In this document: positions 55,852 to 64,000 of the stretch, in pieces
Position numbering within the stretch: position 1 is the stretch's first letter
Layout of the letters: the number at the start of each line of letters is the position of its first letter
Source of the DNA: Laccaria trichodermophora
Taxonomy: Eukaryota; Basidiomycota; Agaricomycetes; Agaricales; Hydnangiaceae
Reading direction: 5' to 3'
DNA: 64,000 bases
Assembly (NCBI GenBank): GCA_018417955.1
Contig: JACTVC010000026.1
Coordinates: forward strand, 682,001 to 746,000
Translations under genes and position numbers: made by a program
Notes under the pieces: generated by a model
Databases searched by the model: none
The model's input: the letters and a program-made list of their open reading frames with translations, nothing else
What the model was told of the DNA's origin: nothing

Positions 55852-56216
55852 GTTGAGAAATGAAAGGTGAGCTCAAGGTTGTGGTGGTGAATTTGAGAGT
55901 TGGGCTTGTTTGGCAACGCGTTCCGCCTGACTCGGATTTTCCCCACCTGGTCAACCCCGCTCAGCCTCCTTGGGTCAACCATCTCGACTCTCCCCAACGT
56001 CTCCCAGACTCTGGAATACCATACAACCGCGGAGCACCAATCAGGCCCATTGGGTTGTCGGTTCTCCCGACCATTGTAGCCGAACATAACAATTCACAAG
56101 TTGCAACAACCTGTTGCCCTCTCGGATTGTGAACGAATCGTGAAGAATTGTGGTAGGCATGCCAGCCATATATTATTCATGTTTTCTTACCCTTCAGTAG
56201 AACTTGACTGACGGTC

Positions 56217-57836
56217 ATGGCATTACCCCTCGAGAAACGTCTTAACACCAATTACGCTCCATCAGATGAAGAGTTGCAGGAAATTGCCCGTATCCTTGTG
56301 GAACCCCAGGGGCGCCTTGCAGGAATGAATGTCGAGATTGAGCGAGCTCAGGCAACTTTGGACGAATTGAAGCGTCAGCGTGATGAGCTAGCCCAGCTCA
56401 TCGATCAGTATCGTGCATTGACCTCACCTATTCGGCGGATCCCTCGAGAGATCCTTCAAGAGATATTCATCAATTGCATTCCGACAGACCACCCAGCGGT
56501 GATGTCGGAACGTGAAGCTCCCTTGCTTATTGGGCGTGTTTGTAGCAGCTGGAGGTTGATTTCACAATCAACTCCAGAGTTGTGGACATCGGTTCACATT
56601 TCCATACCAAATACAACCTCTACCGCTTCAAACGTTGATTGTGACTATGAGGCGGCATCAAAGTGTATGTCAGAATTGCGAACGGCAGCGTTGCAAGAGT
56701 GGCTACAGCACTCTGGATCACTTCCGGTTGACATCTCGTTTTGCCAAGGGCGTGATTGGACGCATACTAGTTACGAACCACATCCCGTTGTCGACACAAT
56801 TCTTTCCGTTTCACGGCGTTGGAGGAAGCTTACTGTCGCAGCACAAGGTCCCAGTATGGCGTGTCTCCTCACGCACCCTCATGATCTTCCGCTCCTGGAG
56901 ACTTTGGACCTCAGATTCTCAAGCATAATCGGCGTTTCTGGGATCCCGAAATCAGAGTATTATATATTTCGGACACCCTCACTGCGAAGACTGTCTTTGT
57001 CTCAATGCACAGGCGATTGCCTCGACTATCCTGTTAACTGGGTGAACCTTACAGACCTGGCCATAGGAGGATATCTAGGAGAGGGACTGCGTTTACAGCA
57101 GGCGGTGTATCTGCTGTCGCAATGCCCTCAGCTCATCCGTTGCAGTATGGAGATATTGACGCCGGAAGAGGCGCCTAATCAATACTCTCCGCTTGCGCTT
57201 TACAACCTCAGATGCCTCTCCATCTTCGAGGGAGTTGATATCACTAGCATGTTCGATTGTCTCGATCTTCCAGCCCTGCGTGAGGTTGAGTACCACACTT
57301 CCTTCATACACAACCCATACAAGAAGCCCTCTTTACTTACACTTCTCAGGAAGTCAAACAGATCAGTCCAGAAACTTACAACAGGTCCTATAGGATTTTC
57401 CATGGAAGATCTCATTGAATGTCTGCATTTTATCCCAGAAGCAACCTCCCTCGCTCTGAAGCCATCCCCCATTGATTTGGCCGATGTGTGGTTTGATCCG
57501 ACAACTTTGGATAAAGAATTTCTTTTTTCTTTTCTTCCATCTGCCAGCGACACTCAGGCTCTTTGCCCCAAGTTAAAATTCCTGGAGATTGACTCCCCTT
57601 TAAAATTTTCGAGTCAAGATCTCTTAGGATTTATTTTCGAGAAACAGTCCAACGCTCTCTCTGACATCTCAAAGTTGGAGTGCATCAAGATTGTTTTTCC
57701 CCATCCTCGAGGGGAAGACATTATGCCGCATCTTACAGAGCTTGTTCAAGAGGGATTGGATATTCAGTTAATTTACGCTGAACCACCCGAAATGTTTTCG
57801 CCGTCGGAAGGTCTACCCACCGCAATTTGGCCATAA
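56217..57836 (+). CDS. F-box/LRR-like protein D
   Basis: 539 residues, no intron. Residues 31-64 form a coiled coil (EIERAQATLDELKRQRDEL). The F-box is at about 69-125: SPIRRIPREILQEIFINCIP, then APLLIGRVCSSWRLIS and TPELWTSV, the standard agaricomycete form. The remaining about 410 residues have loose leucine-rich repeats (for example LDLPALREVEYHTSF, and LKFLEIDSPLKFSSQDLLG). It would act as a substrate receptor for an SCF ubiquitin ligase by binding Skp1; the substrate is unknown. It belongs to the duplicated unit shared with F-box E. Confidence 0.85.
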   Translation: MALPLEKRLNTNYAPSDEELQEIARILVEPQGRLAGMNVEIERAQATLDELKRQRDELAQLIDQYRALTSPIRRIPREILQEIFINCIPTDHPAVMSEREAPLLIGRVCSSWRLISQSTPELWTSVHISIPNTTSTASNVDCDYEAASKCMSELRTAALQEWLQHSGSLPVDISFCQGRDWTHTSYEPHPVVDTILSVSRRWRKLTVAAQGPSMACLLTHPHDLPLLETLDLRFSSIIGVSGIPKSEYYIFRTPSLRRLSLSQCTGDCLDYPVNWVNLTDLAIGGYLGEGLRLQQAVYLLSQCPQLIRCSMEILTPEEAPNQYSPLALYNLRCLSIFEGVDITSMFDCLDLPALREVEYHTSFIHNPYKKPSLLTLLRKSNRSVQKLTTGPIGFSMEDLIECLHFIPEATSLALKPSPIDLADVWFDPTTLDKEFLFSFLPSASDTQALCPKLKFLEIDSPLKFSSQDLLGFIFEKQSNALSDISKLECIKIVFPHPRGEDIMPHLTELVQEGLDIQLIYAEPPEMFSPSEGLPTAIWP

Positions 57837-57939
57837 AATAGACTTTGTTTCGTCGCTTTTCACATGGACAGGAATACTCTACTTCAAACACAACGATTCG
57901 GTAGGCTTCATTAAGTAGATTGGGGTAGTGCAGCTTTGT

Positions 57940-58200
57940 CTGGCCGTATTATAGTATGTGGCTGCAACGGATGTCTTTGGAGGGACCGCACTGATGGCCC
58001 GGGGGGTTGGAGTAGCCTTCTTTCCGCCGTCACGGTGTGTCCACGTAGTTTTCTACCTCTGCACGCCGTCCGCCTGTGTGTGTCGACGTCGCTTTGCCTG
58101 TGTGTCTAGTATCATCATGTTTTGATATAACAATGAGAGAGCAGCAAAAACTTGGGAAAAACTATTAAAGCTTTCCCGACGATTTTAGAAAGCGTAGATA
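57940..58200 (+). pseudogene. ATM1 3'-end fragment
   Basis: It matches the last about 60 coding nt and 3' UTR of ATM1 (55285-55510), with the phrase TATTATAGTATGTGGCTGCAAC and the ending TTTTAGAAAGCGTAGA. It marks the left end of the second copy of the ATM1-end/small protein/F-box unit. It is non-coding now. Confidence 0.7.
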
Positions 58201-58842
58201 ATTACAGCTAAACTCATATCGATAGACCCACTTCGCGAATATAGTGTTTAGCCGCTTTGTTTATGTTGGTGCCTGCACAAACAGGCTTTACCAAACTCGG
58301 AACCTGCTTATTTCAGGAAAATGTGCGATTTCACTGGGCCGAAGACAGGCAGACATGAATACAAATTAATATATAATGTCAGTAATACTATGTCGACGGT
58401 TTCCGATGGCTATGATAGAGGGAAACTAGCAGGAAACGAGTCGAACAAAAATTTAAGGTTGAACTTCCTCGGATTTATGACCATCCCCGACTCTGGAACA
58501 GAGAGGGTTCTGTCAGAACGAGAATGCTCGACTCCAGCCAACTGTCGTGTGATGGCTTCCCACGAATTTCGGCTTGTTCCGGTCTTTGTTACAACCTTTT
58601 GGTAAGGGTCCCTAAAGCCTCGACTGGCCTGCAAGGAGCGAACCGCGCCAGCGGTTCGGCGACGAGCAGGCCACTAATAGTAATATAGAACAGGATGTAT
58701 AAATTACATCATATCAAACAGAGTCGGGGACTGGCGCTTGCGCCGCTAAACGATGTTTAGTTAGTTTTATTTGTTCGTATAAACAAGGTGGCTGAGCGCT
58801 GCATTTGCAAAGTGGGTCTATCGATGTGAGTTCAGCTGTAAT
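58201..58842. mobile_element. 642-bp TIR element (MITE)
   Basis: The ends are inverted repeats of about 65 nt starting ATTACAGCT, including ATCGATAGACCCACTT in both. The insertion follows directly on the ATM1 3' UTR copy, where the original (55510) has none. A clear target duplication was not found. A frame at 58321-58605 has no recognised domain. A strong hairpin built on GCCAGCGGTTCG lies near 58640-58670. Confidence 0.65.
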
Positions 58843-58884
58843 GCAACGCTGATGTCAGACTAAAATCGCGTTACCGTTCCAGGC

Positions 58885-59954
58885 TCCAAAGGCCTCTGAA
58901 CCTTCCCCTTCAACTCCTCGCGTTCTCACTAAGAGTCAGTTCGGTATCCATTATTCGGTTTGCATATGGATAATACAGATAGATTTGATCGCAACCGGAG
59001 TACTCCGACGCGCCATCAATTGTTTAAAAATCCGCCACATTTGCTATGAAATGGCCGTGCAAGCCATAGCACACGCAAATCACGTCCGTTCAGGACGTTC
59101 TATAGCTCATTCGAATCGCCTTTTCAATGCGAAGGGATCCATGTAACATTTATAGAACATAATTTTGTGATTGCTGTCTGCTGCAGCAGAACAGGGCCAG
59201 CTCCCCCTCAGTGATAAATTCTACTGGAGTGTAACATCTAATCTTTTGTAGTACTCTTGGAGCGCCTAGAAATATTTGAACATCATTTACCCCTGAAAGT
59301 GTGATGCAAGATCCACACATCTGTGTGGAAGCTGGAAGTCTTTGCTAACTTCATCCATTGCTTTGAAAATTTGGACTCTGCAGTGGCTAAACTTGGCAAG
59401 GCTCTTTTTAAGTATACTCAGCATGCATATGTCATGATTTGAAAGCATCCATCTCCTATATGAGGAGCACTGCTGCAACAAACAGCAACCACACAATTAT
59501 GTCAGTAGATTTCGTCCAATTTCTATAAATGTTACATGGATCCCTTCGAATTGAAAAGGCGATTCGAATGAGCTATAGAACGTCCTGAACGGACGTGATT
59601 TGCGTGTGCTATGGCTTGCACGGCCATTTCATAGCAAATGTGGCGGATTTTTAAACAATTGATGGCGCGTCGGAGTACTCCGGTTGCGATCAAATCTATC
59701 TGTATTATTACTACTATTATCCATATGCAAACCGAATAATGGATACCGAACTGACTCTAAGCACTCAGAAGTCAGCCTTCTTTCAGCAGGCCGTCCGTTT
59801 GATTTTGTATCAAGTGGTCTCTTTGTTTTGGTAAGAGGTCGAAAACGGTAAGTACCAGTAGGTCGATGGAAGTTATTGTGTATGAGTCCCGGCGGGAATG
59901 ATGTTGGAATGATGGTAGATAATTAAATCGTAGAGGGTTGGGCTTGTTTGGCAA
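58885..59954 (-). pseudogene. damaged copy of the small mitochondrial-type gene, split by a MITE
   Basis: 59766-59954 on the minus strand matches the 5' half of the 55552-55851 gene (FDLLPKQRDHLIQ, QTDGLLKEG) with the presequence region altered. About 58885-58930 matches its 3' part (CCTTCAACTCCTCGCG on the plus strand). A foldback element is inserted between them. The frame is lost. Confidence 0.6.
58933..59757. mobile_element. foldback MITE with about 230-bp inverted repeats
   Basis: The arms 58933-59155 and 59519-59757 are near-perfect inverted repeats starting GAGTCAGTTCGGTATCC. The right arm has one extra short TACTACTAT-like stretch. The flanks show TAA at 58930-58932 and 59758-59760, a possible 3-bp target duplication as made by PIF/Harbinger elements. 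The middle (about 360 nt) codes for nothing recognisable. Confidence 0.75.
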
Positions 59955-60109
59955 CGCCTTCTGGATTCTGGTCGCAACGTTTCAACCTCCAATTGTCCTA
60001 TATTGGTTCGCGATATACAGTTCTCTGAGCAGCGAAACATTGCGGTAGGCATACCCAGCCATATCTTACTCATGTTTTCTTATCCTTCAGTAGAACATAA
60101 GCAACACTC

Positions 60110-61762
60110 ATGGCATCACCCCTCGAGCAACGTCTGAACACCAATTATGCTCCATCAGATGAAGAGTTGCAGGAAATTTCCCGTATCCTTGTGGAACCCC
60201 AGAGGCGCCTTGCAGGAATGAATGACGAGATTGAGCAAGCGCAGGCAACATTGGATGCATTGAAACGTCAGCGCGACGAGCTAGCCCAGCTTATCGATCA
60301 GTATCGTGCATTGACCTCACCTATTCGTCGGATCCCTCGGGAGATCCTCCAGGAGATATTCATCAATTGCCTTCCCGCAGACCACCCAGCTGTGATGTCG
60401 GAACGTGAAGCTCCCTTGCTTATTGGGCGTGTTTGTAGCAGCTGGAGGACGATTTCACAATCAACTCCAGAGATATGGACATCCATCCACGTTTCTATAC
60501 CGGGCACAACCCTCATCCCCTCAAGAACTTCACCCGTTGATTATGCCCTGGTATCAGACCGCGTGGCAGAATTGCGAACGGCAGCGTTGCAAGAGTGGTT
60601 ACAGCGCTCTGCATCACTCCCGGTCGACATTTCGTTTTGCCAAGGGGAAGATTGGAGGCGTGGGCTGTTCAACTTTAACCGTAATACTAACTTGAAACCA
60701 CATCCCGTTGTTGACACAATCCTTTCCGTTTCTCGGCGTTGGAGGAAGCTTACTGTCGCAGCGCAAGGTCCTGGTATGGTGTGCCTCCTCACGCAACCTC
60801 GTGACCTTCCGCTCCTAGAAGCGTTAGATCTCACATTTTCAACCCTGGGGTATTCGATTGTTTCTGAGATTCCGAAATCAAAATGCAACATTTTTCGGGC
60901 ACCCTCACTGCGAAAACTGTCTTTGTTCCAAGGCTCAGTCAATTGCCTCGACTATCCTGTCAACTGGGCGAATCTTACAGATCTGGCTATAGAAGGATAT
61001 CTAGGGGAGGGACTGCGCTTACATCAGGCAATGTGCTTGCTGTCGCAATGTCCTCAGCTCATCCGTTGCAGTCTGGAGATTTCGACGCCGGAAGAGGCGC
61101 CTAATCAATACTCTCCCCTTACGCTTTACAACCTCAGATGCCTCTCCATTTTCGAAGGAGCTAATATCACTAGCATGTTCGAACGTCTCGATCTTCCAGC
61201 CCTGCGTGAGGTTGAGTACCATACTTCCTTCGGACCCAACCCTCACAAGAAGCCCTCCTTACTTACACTTCTCAGGAAGTCGAACGGATCAGTCCAGAAA
61301 CTTACAATAGAACCCAAACGGCTTCTCATGAAAGATCTCATCGATTGTCTACATTTTATCCCAAACGCAACCACCCTTACTCTGAAGCCATCCCGCATTA
61401 GTAAGGCCAATGAGTGGTTTGACCCGACAATTCTGGATAAAAAACTTCTTTCTTCTTTTCTCCCATCTGCCAGCGACAGTCTTTGCCCCAAGTTGAAATC
61501 CCTGGAAATTGACTCCCCTTTCAACTTTTCGAGTCAAGATCTCTTGACATTCATTCGTGAGAAACAGTCTGACGCTCTCTCTGAGATCTCAAAGTTGGAG
61601 CGCATCAAGATTGTTTTCCCTCATTCTCGTAGGGAGGACCTTATGCCGCAGCTTACGGAGTTTGTTCAAGGGGGATTGGATATTCAGTTGATTTATACTG
61701 AACCACTCGCAATGGCAATGTTTTCGCCCTCGCGAGGGCTTCCTACCGCAATTTGGGCGTAA
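60110..61762 (+). CDS. F-box/LRR-like protein E
   Basis: 550 residues, no intron, a close paralogue of F-box D. It has the coiled coil (EIEQAQATLDALKRQRDEL), the F-box from about residue 69 (SPIRRIPREILQEIFINCLP, then GRVCSSWRTIS) and an LRR-like C-terminus. Small in-frame insertions distinguish it (for example the RRGLFNFNRNTNL region near residue 190). The frame is intact over its length, so it is probably functional. It sits in the second copy of the tandem unit, after a damaged small gene. Confidence 0.85.
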   Translation: MASPLEQRLNTNYAPSDEELQEISRILVEPQRRLAGMNDEIEQAQATLDALKRQRDELAQLIDQYRALTSPIRRIPREILQEIFINCLPADHPAVMSEREAPLLIGRVCSSWRTISQSTPEIWTSIHVSIPGTTLIPSRTSPVDYALVSDRVAELRTAALQEWLQRSASLPVDISFCQGEDWRRGLFNFNRNTNLKPHPVVDTILSVSRRWRKLTVAAQGPGMVCLLTQPRDLPLLEALDLTFSTLGYSIVSEIPKSKCNIFRAPSLRKLSLFQGSVNCLDYPVNWANLTDLAIEGYLGEGLRLHQAMCLLSQCPQLIRCSLEISTPEEAPNQYSPLTLYNLRCLSIFEGANITSMFERLDLPALREVEYHTSFGPNPHKKPSLLTLLRKSNGSVQKLTIEPKRLLMKDLIDCLHFIPNATTLTLKPSRISKANEWFDPTILDKKLLSSFLPSASDSLCPKLKSLEIDSPFNFSSQDLLTFIREKQSDALSEISKLERIKIVFPHSRREDLMPQLTEFVQGGLDIQLIYTEPLAMAMFSPSRGLPTAIWA

Positions 61763-61820
61763 ATAGACTCCTCCGTTTCGACGCTTTTTACACGGACAGC
61801 ATCCGCTCAGCAATACTTTA

Positions 61821-62085
61821 CTTGAAAATCTCATTGAATGTCTGCATTTTAGCCCAGATGCAACCACTTAACTTTTCGAGTCAAGATCTCTTAGGATTTA
61901 TCTTCAAGAAACAGTCCGATGTTCATTGCTCTCTCTGACCTCTCAAAGTTGAGATTGTTTTCCCCCATTCTCGAAGGGAGGACATTATGCCGCAGCTTAC
62001 GGAGTTTGTTCAAGAGTTAATTTCTGGTGAACCACTTACAATGGCAATGTTTTCACCATCGCGAGGTCTTCCTACGGCAATTTGA
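61821..62085 (+). pseudogene. third F-box gene fragment (C-terminal part)
   Basis: The sequence matches the C-terminal third of F-box D and E in order (LIECLHF-like start, SQDLLGFIF, EDIMPQLTEFVQE, SRGLPTAI) with internal deletions and frame changes. It is closer to D than to E in several places. It suggests a third tandem unit, now mostly deleted. Confidence 0.75.
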
Positions 62086-62358
62086 GCATAAAATAGACTT
62101 CGTTTCGACGCCTTTTACTACTTTGCGCTTTTTACATATACCCACATCGTTCCATCTTGGGTGATTGCTTGGACGTTTAGATACCATCCGTTGAATATCC
62201 GTCAGAGCCATGCATGAGCTCGTGATCCGTTCGTCGGACGTGCAAGCCGAGAACCGCCTGGACCGGCGTGACATCATGTGGTATTTACTAGAACCTCCTC
62301 GACCTCCTCAATCCAATAAAAACCTCTCGTTTCCCACAACTTTCCTCATTTTCACATA
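62086..62358. promoter_or_regulatory. 5' region of the J-protein gene
   Basis: This is the spacer before the ATG at 62359, with a pyrimidine-rich stretch (TTTCCCACAACTTTCCTC) just upstream, usual for highly expressed fungal genes. No clear heat-shock element array was found. Confidence 0.35.
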
Positions 62359-63695
62359 ATGGGCGCAGACTACTACAAGCTCCTAGGAATCGACAAGAAT
62401 GCTTCGGAGGAGGAGATCAAGAAGGCGTACAAGAAGATGGTGAGTCATTGGAAGCTTCTTTCGCCGCCTCATACGTTGCTAACGCTGATCCTCGTATCTG
62501 ACAGGCTTTGAAATGGCATCCTGACCGTAACAAAGGTTCAGAACAAGCTAGCCAGAAATTTAAAGAGGTACGAGCTGTGCTTTCTCTTCTTCTTTGGTCT
62601 CTTCAGCATTAACCGTCATCCGCCAGATTTCGGAAGCATTTGAAGTCCTGAGTGATAAAAACAAACGAACAGTTTATGACCAGTTTGGCGAGGAAGGTCT
62701 CAAGACCGGCGGGGGTCCACCACCTGGGCAAGGTGCGCCAGGAGCGTTCAGCGGGTTCAGCGGATTCCCGGGTGGTGGTGGTGGTGGTGGTGGGGCTCAA
62801 ACGTTTACGTTTACCTCTGGGGGTCCAGGAGGATTCAGCAGCAGCAGAGGCGGGTTCGCCCCATCAGACCCTCAAAAGATTTTCGAGTAAGTATTGTCTT
62901 ATCGTCGTTATACAGCGTACTCAATGAATCATCAGGCAAATATTCAGTATGGGTGGTATGGGTGGTATGGGAGGTATGGGAGGTATGCCTGGCCGTCGCC
63001 AAGGCAGCTCTATGTTCCAGGACGAAGACGACGACATGGGGGGATTTCACTCGTTCTCATCTTCTTCAAGCGGCATGCCTGGCGGTATGCCCCGCCAACA
63101 ACGACCTCAACGACATCCCGCATCCCAACCGCCTCCCGAAAAACCCTCAGATATTATCAAACCGCTCAAAGTCTCACTAAAGGAGCTCTACTCCGGCACG
63201 GTAAAGCGCCTCAAAGTTGGGCGGCGATTGCTGGACGGTACAACGGAAGACAAGGTGCTGGAGGTGCAGATTCATCCTGGTTGGAAGAGCGGGACGAAGA
63301 TCCGGTTCCCGCGTGCCGGAAACGAGCAGCACGACGGTGAGGCACAGGACCTGGTGTTTGTAGTCGAGGAAAAGGCGGACGACGTGTTTTCGCGGGAGGG
63401 GAACGACTTGTACTGCAGGGTTCGAGTCTCGCTTGTCGAGGCTTTGGCGGGGGGAGATGATGGCGGGAAGGTGGTGAAGACGGTGGAATTGCTGGATGGG
63501 CGGAAGATGCAGATCGCGGCACCTTTGGGTGTAATCAAACCTGGTCAGGAGCAGACGATCCCTGGTGAGGGAATGCCGATAAGGAAGGATGGGAGCGTGA
63601 AGAAGAAGGGCGACATGATTGTCAAGTGGGAGGTGGTATTCCCTGACAGGTTAAGTCCGGCGCAAAAGGAGGGGATCAGAAAAGTGTTGGGATAG
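62359..63695 (+). CDS. SIS1: type II J-protein co-chaperone (Sis1/DNAJB-like)
   Basis: Four exons join in phase to 387 residues: 62359-62439, 62505-62567, 62627-62886 and 62936-63695. The J domain (residues 1-70) has KWHPDRNK with the HPD motif that stimulates Hsp70 ATPase. It is followed by a Gly/Phe- and Gly/Met-rich region (PGGGGGGGG, repeated MGG) and the C-terminal substrate-binding domains ([19 protein letters not shown], then [14 protein letters not shown] [11 protein letters not shown] and IPGEGMP). There is no Cys-rich zinc domain, so it is class B like yeast Sis1. It acts in the cytosol and nucleus with Hsp70 in folding and proteostasis. Intact, typical length and a conserved housekeeping gene. 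Confidence 0.93.
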
Positions 63696-64000
63696 ATGGA
63701 CTCTTTCGTTCTCATCTTGATTATTCGCATCTGAAATATAAGGATACCCGATAAAATGTATCAATTCACTTCATACTGTAATTTTACAATAGACTCGAGC
63801 TCAAAGCTAGTAGAGATAAGATACTAAGCAGGAACAAGCGGAAGGGTTATAGAGACTGAGCAGTCCTTGTAACAACAGCTTAATCTTGAACTGTAGTTGC
63901 GCATGCTGGCTGAGGAGTTCGAGTCGGAAGGCTTCTACTCTTTTTCTTCAACAATTGATCAGCATAATACTTCCAAGCTACCCGCAGGCCATACCTTACG
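63696..64000. other. downstream end of window
   Basis: This is the 3' region of the J-protein gene. I see no further gene start before the window ends. Confidence 0.4.

Noticed and set aside
58321..58605. 94-codon frame inside the 642-bp MITE
   Set aside because: No recognisable domain, no splice signals, and it lies within a TIR element too short for a transposase.

Overview
The window looks like nuclear DNA of an agaricomycete (mushroom-forming basidiomycete). Genes carry many 44-60 nt GT-AG introns, and the families are typical of that group: coiled-coil/F-box/LRR proteins, DUF7918 proteins, expanded P-loop GTPases, a basidiomycete-type hAT transposon and aerolysin-like proteins. No rRNA, tRNA or CRISPR array was seen. 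All gene models were spliced by hand from the sequence and checked for reading phase.

Layout. 1-2300 holds decayed, internally duplicated DNA. 2340-5125 is a Crz1-like zinc-finger regulator, convergent with a tandem-domain GTPase (5649-7629, minus). A chimeric pseudogene (8200-9540) and a gene-poor stretch follow, then an unknown membrane protein (10660-12679). A second chimeric pseudogene (12845-14700) and a second tandem-domain GTPase (14784-16695, minus) repeat the first unit. From about 17.4 kb to 32.7 kb lies block A: a decayed MDR dehydrogenase, a GH18 enzyme, a beta-propeller gene with a nonsense codon, a DUF7918 gene split by a 3.5-kb hAT transposon, a GTPase relic, a frameshifted GTPase, a 2.2-kb non-autonomous hAT-like element and an F-box 5' fragment. 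From about 41.0 kb to 50.5 kb block B repeats the same order without the transposons and ends in a near-complete F-box gene. Between the blocks (32.7-41.0 kb) is a junkyard of inverted gene fragments, nested TIR elements and a 1.6-kb-armed palindrome carrying two divergent, nearly identical aerolysin-like genes.

The right end is more conserved: the mitochondrial ABC transporter ATM1 (52626-55350), a small mitochondrial-type protein (55552-55851, minus), two full F-box genes from a local tandem duplication (56217-57836 and 60110-61762) with two MITEs between them, and a Sis1-type J-protein (62359-63695).

How the genes may relate: ATM1 and the J-protein are housekeeping genes flanking an accessory island. 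The island co-duplicates a GH18 enzyme, a propeller protein, DUF7918, a GTPase and an F-box protein, next to pore-forming-toxin-like genes. The most novel item is the tandem GTPase family. Its C-terminal half is a degenerate second G domain with no usable P-loop, and its intron positions mirror those of the first domain, which points to an ancient intragenic duplication.
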